Source of the DNA: CAYUCE01 sp964443275
GTDB taxonomy: Bacteria > Bipolaricaulota > Bipolaricaulia > CAYUCE01
NCBI GenBank assembly: GCA_964443275.1
Contig: CAYUCE010000056.1
Location: 1-11,970, forward strand
Direction: 5' to 3'
DNA length: 11,970 nucleotides
Below the pieces are notes generated by a model. It searched no databases, was not told where the DNA came from, and was given only the letters and a program-made list of their open reading frames with translations. Of this stretch, positions 5,925 through 11,970 are shown in pieces. The translations under genes were made by a program, and so were the position numbers. Positions within the stretch are counted from its first letter, which is position 1. Each line of letters begins with the position of its first letter.

Positions 5925-6896
5925 CTACTTTGCAAGCACCTCTGCCAGTTCCAATAGATCCAAATCCGGTGACTTTTGGTTACTCACTACCTCTTTTAGA
6001 GGAGTGGCCGTGATCTCACCATTCATACGACCTACTAATAATCCATGTTTACCCCGACTGAGATATTCGGTAGCTTTTGCCCCCATACGGGTAGCGAGCA
6101 AACGGTCAAAAGGGCCCGGAGCTCCACCTCGCTGCACGTGCCCCAAAATAGTCACTCGAAGCTCAAAACCTAATCTTTCCTGATGTTTCTTAAAATAGCT
6201 AGCCAGTCCCTCAGCATTGTACTTAGCCCCTTCGGCAACTACCACCAAAGCGTGCTGTTTGCCCCGCTGATAAGCGGAAGCCAGTTCATCAGCTATGGCT
6301 TCCGGATCCGCTTCCACCTCCGGGATTACGATGGCCTCGGCGCCGCCGGTAATACCGGCCATAAGAGCTAAGTAACCACAGTCCCGTCCCATAACTTGCA
6401 CCAAAAAGGCCCGATGATGAGAAGATGCGGTAACTTTCAACCGATCAATAGCTTCCAAGGCCACATGAAGTGCCGTATTTGCGCCGATGGTAATATCCGA
6501 GCCGTACAGATCGTTATCAATGGTCGAGGCTATGCCTACCACCGGGTAATCCATTTCTGACAGCTCATACGCACCGGCCTGTGAGCCGTTGCCTCCAATT
6601 ACCACCAAGCCGTCGATTTCGTTTTGATGAAGTTCGCGTAGTGCCTTCATCCGTCCTTCTTCGGTCTTAAATTCAGGACAGCGAGCACTACCCAATATAG
6701 TGCCTCCTTGCTGAATGATACCACCTACGTCACGGGCCCCTAATGATTCCATATCACCTTCTATCAATCCGGCGTATCCGCGCCGGATACCAAACACCTC
6801 CCATCCCTGATCTAGTCCGGTTCGCACCACTGCCCGGATAGCAGCATTCATGCCCGGGGCATCGCCACCGCTGGTCAATACACCGATACGCCTCAT
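5925..6896 (-). CDS. pfkA: 6-phosphofructokinase
   Basis: A 323-residue protein, catalysing phosphorylation of fructose 6-phosphate to the 1,6-bisphosphate in glycolysis. The conserved segments are in order: TSGGDAPGMNAAIRA (8-22), GGTILGSARCPEF (64-76), VVIGGNGSQ (98-106), STIDNDLYGSD with catalytic D127, MGRDCGYLA, and GHVQRGGAPGPFDR. The start is taken at 6896 because GGAGGGA (6903-6909) sits correctly before it; a further ATG at 6911 has no ribosome site of its own. Two positions are unusual against the E. coli enzyme: N103 replaces the Mg-binding Asp of GGDGS, and AS124 replaces the PG of PGTIDND. The Lys that marks PPi-dependent enzymes at 124 is absent and G104 is kept, which favours ATP as phosphoryl donor. 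It is last in the minus-strand operon, 40 bases behind the LOG gene. Confidence 0.92.
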   Translation of the reverse strand: MRRIGVLTSGGDAPGMNAAIRAVVRTGLDQGWEVFGIRRGYAGLIEGDMESLGARDVGGIIQQGGTILGSARCPEFKTEEGRMKALRELHQNEIDGLVVIGGNGSQAGAYELSEMDYPVVGIASTIDNDLYGSDITIGANTALHVALEAIDRLKVTASSHHRAFLVQVMGRDCGYLALMAGITGGAEAIVIPEVEADPEAIADELASAYQRGKQHALVVVAEGAKYNAEGLASYFKKHQERLGFELRVTILGHVQRGGAPGPFDRLLATRMGAKATEYLSRGKHGLLVGRMNGEITATPLKEVVSNQKSPDLDLLELAEVLAK

Positions 6897-6902
6897 ATCT
6901 GT

Positions 6903-6909
6903 TCCCTCC
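6903..6909 (-). promoter_or_regulatory. Ribosome binding site deciding the pfkA start
   Basis: Read on the minus strand, GGAGGGA lies six bases ahead of the ATG at 6896 and inside the five extra codons that a start at 6911 would add. No Shine-Dalgarno sequence precedes 6911, so 6896 is preferred. Confidence 0.7.
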
Positions 6910-6936
6910 ATCTGTAAAGATTATTTGGTCCCTCTA

Positions 6937-7620
6937 TCAACTAACTAGAGCCTTTCTACCTACCAATTCATGCTTTTCGTGCCATTTGGCCACGGTTTCG
7001 ATTACTTCATCAGCGCTATCTCGAACTCTTAATAGGTCAAAGTTCTCTTGGGATATGTAGCCGCGGGCTAAAACGGAACTTCTGAGCCATCTCAAGAACC
7101 CTTGCCAAAAGCTGCTGTTAAAAAGTACTACCGGAAAAGGTCTTATCTTATGAGTCTGCATCAAGGTTAAAAGCTCCGTTAACTCATCCAGAGTACCCAA
7201 CCCACCGGGCATTATGATAAAGGCAGACGCATACTTAACTAGCATTATCTTCCTAACGAAGAAATGATTAAAAGTGATGGACTTGGTGGTGTATGGATTT
7301 AGCTCCTGCTCCTCCGGCAGTTCGATATTAAGACCTATGGATTTAACTTTCGCCTCTTTGGCTCCTCTATTTCCGGCCTCCATCACTCCGGGCCCGCCAC
7401 CGGTGATGATAGAAAACCCCATTTCTCCCAGCCGACGGGCTATTTCTCTGGTCTGGTTATAGACCTCATTCCCTTCCTTTAGCCGGGCCGACCCCCATAT
7501 ACTTACCGCCGGTTCCACATCAGCCAGCTCGTCAAATCCTTCTACCAATTCTCCCAAAATTCTAAACATCCGCCATGATTCCTCTTTGGCTAACTCATTT
7601 ATTTCATAATCGCGTGGCAT
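6937..7620 (-). CDS. LOG-family nucleotide 5'-monophosphate phosphoribohydrolase
   Basis: A 227-residue protein with the LOG (TIGR00730/lysine decarboxylase-like) signature: GSAR (43-46), ITGGGPGVMEAGNRGA (72-87), R123-K124, and PGGLGTLDEL (138-147) with the catalytic-type E146. From family knowledge, these Rossmann-fold enzymes cleave the N-glycosidic bond of nucleoside monophosphates, releasing the base and ribose 5-phosphate. In plants they activate cytokinins; in bacteria they act in purine nucleotide homeostasis. The ~40-residue N-terminal extension before the AVSIWGSAR strand suits the longer bacterial subgroup. AGAGGGA lies seven bases before the start. It is 30 bases behind the beta-CASP hydrolase and 40 ahead of pfkA, so it is the middle gene of an operon. 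Ribose 5-phosphate production beside a glycolytic kinase is a possible link, but this is inference. Confidence 0.88.
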   Translation of the reverse strand: MPRDYEINELAKEESWRMFRILGELVEGFDELADVEPAVSIWGSARLKEGNEVYNQTREIARRLGEMGFSIITGGGPGVMEAGNRGAKEAKVKSIGLNIELPEEQELNPYTTKSITFNHFFVRKIMLVKYASAFIIMPGGLGTLDELTELLTLMQTHKIRPFPVVLFNSSFWQGFLRWLRSSVLARGYISQENFDLLRVRDSADEVIETVAKWHEKHELVGRKALVS

Positions 7621-7650
7621 TTTTATCCCTCTTTTCAGTTATATTATGTA

Positions 7651-9051
7651 TTAATTTAGGTTGACTTCATCTTGGTATTGGGGAACGGAAACTTCCCATT
7701 TGGTGGCTTGGCGTAGGAATCTGGCGAAACTCAAAGATACTTCGGATTCCCCGTGGGTTATAAACACTTTTTGGGGAGCTTCTTGGAGCGTGGACACCCA
7801 TCTATACAGCTCATCGCGATCGGCGTGGGCGGAAAACCCGTGAAGTTGAACTACCCTGGCCTTCACCGGATAGTAGTTACCCAATATCCTTACTTTGCGT
7901 GCTCCGTCCACTATTTTCCTCCCCAAGGTCCCCCGAGCCTGATATCCTACGAACAATATAGTGCTTTCCGGACGGGAAATATTTCTTATAAGATGGTGTT
8001 TTATCCGCCCGCCTGTACACATACCGGAACCGGCGATTACCATAATAGAACCCTTAATGTTGTTTATAGCTTTGGATTGATATACTTTTGGAGTGGCCTG
8101 TAATCCGGGAAAATCAAAGGGGGACTGATCTTGGCCGGTTAAACCCTTCATCTCTTTATCAAAAAGCTCCGGATGGCGGGTGAATATCTTGGTAACCTCA
8201 ATGGCCATCGGGCTGTCCAGAAAGACCATCAACTGGGGTATGCGATCATTAATGATTAGTTTATTTAAATAATATAATACTTCCTGGGCTCTCTCCAGGG
8301 CGAAGCTGGGCACCACAATATTTCCTCCCGCTTTCCAGGTGGAATTAATAACCTCCGCTAGCTGATCGGCCATATTTTCCGGCTTGTCATGCAAGCTGTC
8401 ACCGTAGGTAGATTCCATGATCACATAATCCGCCCTGTCCAGAGTTTCTGGATCTCGTAGTATAGGTTTGTTCCAGCGGCCTAAATCCCCGGAAAATAGT
8501 ACCGATTTACTTGTGCTTTGGCATTTCACTTTTATGGTAGAAGAGCCGAAGATGTGACCGGCTTCGTTAAATTCAATTGATACATCACCGTTAAGCTTTA
8601 CCTTTTTCCCATACTCAACCGGTTCAAATAGTGGAAATACATTTATTACGTCCTCCTCCGTATAAAGCGGTACTTCCGGATAAGGACCTTTTCTTTTTTC
8701 CTTTTGGTGTCTTCTTTTCTTTTGCTCAGCATCGAATTCTTGTATCTTGGCTGAGTCCATCAACATTATCCTCGCTAGCTCGGAGGTGGCCTGAGTGCAG
8801 TAAATAGAACCTTCAAAACCAACCCTTACCAACTTTGGCAACAGTCCGCAGTGATCAAGATGAGCGTGGGTTAAAAGGAGGGCATCGATGGTCTCAGGCG
8901 GTACAACGAAAGGGTCCCAATTTCTTGGCCTGAATTCTCTTTCCTGATAGAGCCCGCAATCAATTAGGAGACGTAGATTTTCAGTTTCCAATAAATAACG
9001 GGATCCGGTTACATTGCCAGTAGCTCCCAAAAATCTTAATTTGATAGGCAT
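7651..9051 (-). CDS. Metallo-beta-lactamase/beta-CASP RNA hydrolase (Ysh1/CPSF73-like)
   Basis: A 466-residue cytoplasmic protein. The metallo-beta-lactamase core carries THAHLDHCG (61-69, H62, H64, D66, H67), H166 (NEAGHIFGSS) and D189 (FSGDLGRW). A beta-CASP domain follows with ESTYGD (213-218), PSFALERAQE (248-257) and GSGMCTGGR (341-349). The C-terminal RMMBL region has HGFSAHADRDEL (404-415) and THGES (432-436). All expected zinc ligands are present, so the enzyme should be active. From family knowledge, this group comprises endo- or 5'-exoribonucleases; some members act on single-stranded nucleic acids generally. A basic insert (residues 110-121, KKRRHQKEKRKG) may contact nucleic acid. 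AGGGAG lies close before the ATG. It is first of three genes with LOG and pfkA, behind its own promoter. Confidence 0.9.
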   Translation of the reverse strand: MPIKLRFLGATGNVTGSRYLLETENLRLLIDCGLYQEREFRPRNWDPFVVPPETIDALLLTHAHLDHCGLLPKLVRVGFEGSIYCTQATSELARIMLMDSAKIQEFDAEQKKRRHQKEKRKGPYPEVPLYTEEDVINVFPLFEPVEYGKKVKLNGDVSIEFNEAGHIFGSSTIKVKCQSTSKSVLFSGDLGRWNKPILRDPETLDRADYVIMESTYGDSLHDKPENMADQLAEVINSTWKAGGNIVVPSFALERAQEVLYYLNKLIINDRIPQLMVFLDSPMAIEVTKIFTRHPELFDKEMKGLTGQDQSPFDFPGLQATPKVYQSKAINNIKGSIMVIAGSGMCTGGRIKHHLIRNISRPESTILFVGYQARGTLGRKIVDGARKVRILGNYYPVKARVVQLHGFSAHADRDELYRWVSTLQEAPQKVFITHGESEVSLSFARFLRQATKWEVSVPQYQDEVNLN

Positions 9052-9081
9052 CTTCTCCCTTCAAAACTTAAGTGTTTATTT

Positions 9082-9110
9082 ATAATATCACCCCTACCTG
9101 ATGTCTACAA
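9082..9110 (-). promoter_or_regulatory. Predicted promoter of the hydrolase-LOG-pfkA operon
   Basis: On the minus strand TTGTAG (9110-9105) and TATTAT (9087-9082) are 17 bases apart. The transcript would start near 9075 and give a leader of about 24 bases. This separates the operon from the RpiR-type gene just upstream, although readthrough across the 96-base gap is possible because I see no terminator there. Confidence 0.5.
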
Positions 9111-9147
9111 ACCATTTATATAGTTGAGATGGTGCTTGCCGGTCGGG

Positions 9148-10014
9148 TTAAGGCTTGTAAAACACGTTGTGTGCTTCCCAAATTTTCTCCAGTTTTTCTA
9201 ACCTCTCCAGAGACTCAGGCTCCATTTTAAGGCTCACTGCCGTTCCGATGGCCCCCAATAAGCTGATAGGGGCAGCAAGTAAGTCGACATATGAAACAGG
9301 CCTTATACTGGCTAGAAGGGAGAAATCGGCCGTTTTGCAAAGTGGGGAAAGCTCACTATCAGTGATAGCAAGTGTGGCTACCCCTTCCCGCCGAACTGCC
9401 TTTAAGTATTGGACTGTCGCTTTTGAATACCGGGGGAAGTCAATAGCCATTACCAGACTATTTTTATTTATGCCCACTAATTCTTCGTAAAACTGATCGG
9501 AACTTGAATATATGACGCTTACGTTTTCGAGACTTTTTCTGAGCACAATACCCATGTAACGAGCCAAAGAGGAGCTCATCCTTAAGCCTACAATTAAGAC
9601 TTTGTCCGCTTTTACAATGCACTCTACTATCTCTTCTAATTCGTTAAAATCTAGATTGTGGAGGGTCCTTTCCAGATTGCGTAGATCGGAAATAATGGCT
9701 TTAACCGGTGGATTTTCGCTGTCCTCCAGATGTCGATGATATTCTTTTAGCCTGTCCACGGTGGTAAGCTGACTCTGCACCAGGTTTTGAATTTCGTCTT
9801 GGAGCTGAGGATAGCCCTCAAAACCAAGGTCGTTGGCAAATCTTATCACTGTGGCCTCACTTACCCCGGCCTGGTCGGCTAACTCCGCCGTGGTGCAAAA
9901 AGCCGCCTCTATATAGTTATCCAGTATATATTTTCCTACCAATCGCTTTTTGTCAGTAAGCTCATTTTCTTTATCCCGTATGAGCAGACGTATATCTTTG
10001 GATTCAGGTGACAT
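9148..10014 (-). CDS. RpiR/MurR-family transcriptional regulator (HTH plus SIS domain)
   Basis: A 288-residue protein of normal length for the family. The N-terminal RpiR helix-turn-helix occupies about residues 20-80, with TTAELADQAGVSEATVIRFA (41-60) followed by NDLGFEGYPQLQ. Residues about 130-265 form a SIS domain (VLIVGLRMSSSLARYMGIVL, later DFPRYSKATVQYLK and AITDSELSPL), which in relatives binds phosphosugars or similar small ligands and switches DNA binding. GAGGT lies five bases before the start. It is transcribed away from the activation-protein/methyltransferase operon, and the shared 178-base region contains a 15-bp palindrome and a 10-bp direct repeat. Control of that operon is therefore the likeliest role. 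The hydrolase-LOG-pfkA operon lies directly downstream, so a link to sugar phosphate metabolism cannot be excluded. The ligand is unknown. Confidence 0.9.
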   Translation of the reverse strand: MSPESKDIRLLIRDKENELTDKKRLVGKYILDNYIEAAFCTTAELADQAGVSEATVIRFANDLGFEGYPQLQDEIQNLVQSQLTTVDRLKEYHRHLEDSENPPVKAIISDLRNLERTLHNLDFNELEEIVECIVKADKVLIVGLRMSSSLARYMGIVLRKSLENVSVIYSSSDQFYEELVGINKNSLVMAIDFPRYSKATVQYLKAVRREGVATLAITDSELSPLCKTADFSLLASIRPVSYVDLLAAPISLLGAIGTAVSLKMEPESLERLEKLEKIWEAHNVFYKP

Positions 10015-10024
10015 GACAACCTCG

Positions 10025-10085
10025 CTTTAAGCTCGCTTACTAAATTATAAGGTTCCGAAGGATGCTAAACCATCCCTTTAAGCTC
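10025..10085. repeat. Direct repeat CTTTAAGCTC in the divergent control region
   Basis: CTTTAAGCTC occurs at 10025-10034 and again at 10076-10085, 51 bases apart; both are followed by a purine and C after one or two bases. The first copy includes the small palindrome GCTT-T-AAGC. The two copies flank the predicted -10 of the regulator gene, and the second lies just upstream of the plus-strand -35. An operator role is inference. Confidence 0.4.
10044..10072 (-). promoter_or_regulatory. Candidate promoter of the RpiR-type regulator
   Basis: On the minus strand a perfect TATAAT (10049-10044) lies about 30 bases ahead of the start codon. The -35 position gives only TGGTTT at 17-base spacing, so the promoter would be weak or need activation. 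Confidence 0.4.
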
Positions 10086-10093
10086 ACCAATTT

Positions 10094-10122
10094 TTGAAAA
10101 CCTCCGAATATTGGATTATAAT
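10094..10122 (+). promoter_or_regulatory. Strong predicted promoter of the activation-protein/methyltransferase operon
   Basis: TTGAAA (10094-10099) and TATAAT (10117-10122) are exactly 17 bases apart, the best sigma-A match in the window (11 of 12 positions). Transcription would start near 10129 with a leader of about 64 bases. That is too short for a cobalamin riboswitch, and none is visible. Confidence 0.7.
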
Positions 10123-10141
10123 TTTCCTGTATCAAATGGTG

Positions 10142-10156
10142 CATAATAAAATTATG
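10142..10156. promoter_or_regulatory. 15-bp perfect palindrome, candidate RpiR-type operator
   Basis: CATAATAAAATTATG reads as CATAAT-AAA-ATTATG, a perfect inverted repeat with a three-base centre, located about 13-27 bases downstream of the predicted start of transcription. From established knowledge, the RpiR-family regulator HexR binds a 15-bp palindrome of the form TGTAAT-N3-ATTACA; ten of the twelve arm positions, apart from the two outermost pairs, follow the same layout or are complementary changes. A regulator bound here would block elongation or initiation. Confidence 0.5.
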
Positions 10157-10192
10157 GTAGTTTTTCTTTCAAATGTCAATTAACAGTTTGTA

Positions 10193-10867
10193 ATGCATAT
10201 ACTCAAAACGCTTGATGAAACGATCCTTATCGAAGACCTTGAAATATCGCTAGATAGGGACCAGATTAACCGGTACCTAAAACATGGCCAAAATGAGGGT
10301 GTTAAGCGCCAGGTGGAGTCAAAAGTTAGAGAAGCAAAAACGCAGCTTAGCCCCAAATGTATATATAAGATCAAAGAGATCGCCCCTGCTTTGAAAGAGG
10401 AATATAATCTACCCGGTCCAGTTAGGGAAGCGGCATTTGTGGCCTTGGCCGTATCTACAATTGGTAGCAAGTTAGAGCAAAGAGTCGATCAATTAATGAA
10501 GGACAAAAAGTACTCGGAGAGCGTGATTCTGGATGCTCTGGGCTCTGCAGCCATATCTGAACTAGCCCACAAATTGGGGCATATAATTTATGATGAGGCC
10601 AAATCAAATAGGCTGGGGACCACCAGGATCTTTGAGCCGGGAGGAGGATCATCTCACTGGCCGGTTGAGAATCAAGCATTTATATTCGAAAATTTGGACG
10701 TTGATAAGATTGGAGTCGAGCTAACCACAAGTTTTACCATGGTTCCTAAGAAATCTGTATCCTTTGTTATGGGGCTGGGCAACAATATTAAGCAGGCAAA
10801 AGACCTTTTCTCCTGTGAGGGTTGTCCAAAAACTGACTGTGTATATCGTTACATTCCGGAGGATTAA
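10193..10867 (+). CDS. Methionine synthase activation domain-like protein with C-terminal CxxCx4C motif
   Basis: A 224-residue protein matching the stand-alone B12-dependent methionine synthase activation-domain family. Visible features are an N-terminal LDRDQINRYLKH (20-31), SVILDALGSAAISELAHKLG (110-129), the loop R145IFEPGGGSSHWPVENQ corresponding to the adenosylmethionine-binding RxxxGYP region of MetH, and LTTSFTMVPKKSVSFVMGLG (177-196). The end carries C208EGC211PKTDC216VYR, a likely metal or cluster ligand set that the MetH domain lacks. From family knowledge, the MetH domain supplies adenosylmethionine for reductive methylation of inactive cob(II)alamin. Here the product would plausibly reactivate the corrinoid protein of the following methyltransferase. 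The GYP tyrosine is replaced by Gly in this loop. No clear Shine-Dalgarno precedes ATG 10193, but no better start exists. Confidence 0.75.
   Translation: MHILKTLDETILIEDLEISLDRDQINRYLKHGQNEGVKRQVESKVREAKTQLSPKCIYKIKEIAPALKEEYNLPGPVREAAFVALAVSTIGSKLEQRVDQLMKDKKYSESVILDALGSAAISELAHKLGHIIYDEAKSNRLGTTRIFEPGGGSSHWPVENQAFIFENLDVDKIGVELTTSFTMVPKKSVSFVMGLGNNIKQAKDLFSCEGCPKTDCVYRYIPED
10858..10863 (+). promoter_or_regulatory. Ribosome binding site of the methyltransferase gene inside the upstream coding end
   Basis: GGAGGA overlaps the last codons of the activation-like gene and lies five bases before ATG 10869, so translation of the two genes is probably coupled. Confidence 0.7.
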
Positions 10868-10868
10868 A

Positions 10869-11970
10869 ATGAGCCCAAAAAATATTAGAGGTGGAAAATA
10901 TAAGGTCCTAACCAATGATCAGGTTGAAAAAATTCATGATTCCTCGCTTCAGATCCTGCAAAATACAGGAGTAAAAGTGGAATCCGAAGAAATTATCGAT
11001 TTATTTAAAAAGGCCGGTGCCAATATCGATAAGAAAAATAACATAGTGACCATCCCTAAAGAAATGGTAGTTGAGGCTTTGGAGACCGTGCCCAGCCGGG
11101 TGGTTTTGTACGGAAGAGAAGAAAAGCACAGATTGGATTTATCTGAAGACAGGGTTTATTTGGGAACCGGAGGAGCAGCAGTTAACATTATAGATGTTGA
11201 GACCGGCAAAGTGCGTTCACCCACCCTAAAAGATCTATGCGATTTGGCCCGGTTGGTGGACTATCTAGAAAATATTCACTTTTTCCTACGCCCGGCAGTG
11301 GCAACCAATGTCCCAGAAGAGCTGCTGGATATTAACAAGTACTACGTAAGCCTTTCCAACACTACAAAACATGTAATGGCTTCCGCTTATTCTCCCCAGG
11401 CAGTCGATGAGATTTATAAGATGGCTTCATTAATTGCCGGTGGGCGGGAGAAGCTTCAAGAAAGGCCGTTTATCTCCTTTATCACCAGTTGGATGGTAAG
11501 TCCATTGAAGTTGGATATCGGCACAACGAAGATATTGAAGCAAATTGTTGAACACGGGCTTCCGGTAGCACTGTCTACAGCTCCGGCTGCCGGCTCCACC
11601 GCCCCGGCCAGTTTGGCTGGCGTATTAACCCAAGTTCACGCCGAGGAGCTTTTCGGCATTGTACTTACCCAGATGTTTAACGAGGGGGCACCGGTACTCT
11701 ATGGCCCGGTACCGGCGGCTGCCAATATGCAGAATATGGGCTATCTGGGGGGAGCGTGTGAGACGGGCCTTATGAACGCGGCCTGCGTTCAATTAGCAAG
11801 GCATATTGATGTTCCCATTTACTCAGATGCCGGTCTTACCGAATCAAAACTTCCCGATATCCAAGCCGGTTACGAGAAAGCTTTTAACATCTTGCAGGTG
11901 GCATTGGCCGGTGGGAATTATATTCACCATGCAGCCGGAATGTTAGAATCTATGCTAACTGTGGCTTATG
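10869..11970 (+). CDS. MttB-superfamily corrinoid methyltransferase (5' part)
   Basis: The gene starts one base after the upstream stop and stays open for 367 codons to the window edge; family members are about 470-500 residues. The N-terminus (YKVLTNDQVEKIHDSSLQIL, then TGVKVESEEIIDLFKKAGA) and later segments (GTGGAAVNIIDVETGKVR, FFLRPAVATNVPEE, TSWMVSPLKL, GYEKAFNILQVALAGGNYIH, HHAAGMLESMLTVAY) match trimethylamine methyltransferase-like proteins. From family knowledge, these TIM-barrel enzymes move a methyl group from a methylated amine such as trimethylamine, glycine betaine, proline betaine or carnitine onto a cognate corrinoid protein. No in-frame TAG occurs, although the pyrrolysine position of the archaeal enzyme (about residue 334) lies inside the part seen, so this is a non-pyrrolysine homologue. 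The corrinoid partner is probably just beyond the edge. Substrate cannot be read from sequence alone. Confidence 0.9.
   Translation, partial: MSPKNIRGGKYKVLTNDQVEKIHDSSLQILQNTGVKVESEEIIDLFKKAGANIDKKNNIVTIPKEMVVEALETVPSRVVLYGREEKHRLDLSEDRVYLGTGGAAVNIIDVETGKVRSPTLKDLCDLARLVDYLENIHFFLRPAVATNVPEELLDINKYYVSLSNTTKHVMASAYSPQAVDEIYKMASLIAGGREKLQERPFISFITSWMVSPLKLDIGTTKILKQIVEHGLPVALSTAPAAGSTAPASLAGVLTQVHAEELFGIVLTQMFNEGAPVLYGPVPAAANMQNMGYLGGACETGLMNAACVQLARHIDVPIYSDAGLTESKLPDIQAGYEKAFNILQVALAGGNYIHHAAGMLESMLTVAY

Noticed and set aside
10129..10192. Cobalamin riboswitch in the leader of the activation-protein gene
   Set aside because: The leader is only about 64 bases and shows no B12-box or multi-stem structure.
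1..11970. CRISPR array, tRNA, rRNA or insertion sequence
   Set aside because: No regularly spaced repeats, no tRNA-like cloverleaf, no rRNA stretch and no transposase or terminal inverted repeats were seen.

Overview
The window looks like chromosomal DNA from an anaerobic Gram-positive bacterium of the Clostridia type. Most real genes have strong AGGAGG-type ribosome binding sites and readable TTGAnn/TATAAT-like promoters. The gene content also fits: an MttB-superfamily corrinoid methyltransferase, a stand-alone methionine-synthase activation-like protein, an RpiR regulator, and a beta-CASP metallo-hydrolase next to phosphofructokinase. The phylum assignment is inference from this content.

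Region 1 (1-2438) is a defence or toxin-antitoxin patch. It has the tail of a probable nucleotidyltransferase-domain protein, then a two-gene type IV (AbiE-like) pair. The antitoxin-like protein carries an N-terminal domain that reads like a PD-(D/E)XK nuclease core, followed by a winged helix. The partner is an AbiEii-like nucleotidyltransferase with its metal and KD-D motifs intact. The pair's promoter is bracketed by an inverted repeat, and a second inverted repeat with the same TGTTTA core lies upstream, which fits autoregulation.

Region 2 (2439-5141) is accessory and partly decayed. It holds possible frameshifted remnants on the minus strand, a Cys-rich DUF3795-like gene cut short at 59 residues, an unrelated coding tail behind it, and a SnoaL-like gene cut short at 66 residues. 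The one large intact gene encodes a secreted or membrane-tethered coiled-coil protein with 21-residue repeats.

Region 3 (5142-9147) is housekeeping-like. A short PHP-domain phosphoesterase on the plus strand converges on a minus-strand operon running from a beta-CASP metallo-hydrolase (RNase candidate) to a LOG-family protein to 6-phosphofructokinase. A good promoter stands in front of the operon.

Region 4 (9148-11970) is a divergent unit. An RpiR-type regulator (minus strand) faces a plus-strand operon that begins with a methionine-synthase activation-like protein carrying a C-terminal CxxCx4C motif. One base later it continues into an MttB-superfamily methyltransferase, which runs off the window. 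The shared control region contains a near-consensus plus-strand promoter, a 15-bp perfect palindrome resembling sites of the RpiR-family regulator HexR, and a 10-bp direct repeat. The simplest reading is a regulated methylotrophic or demethylating corrinoid pathway whose cobalamin reactivation partner is encoded beside the methyltransferase.
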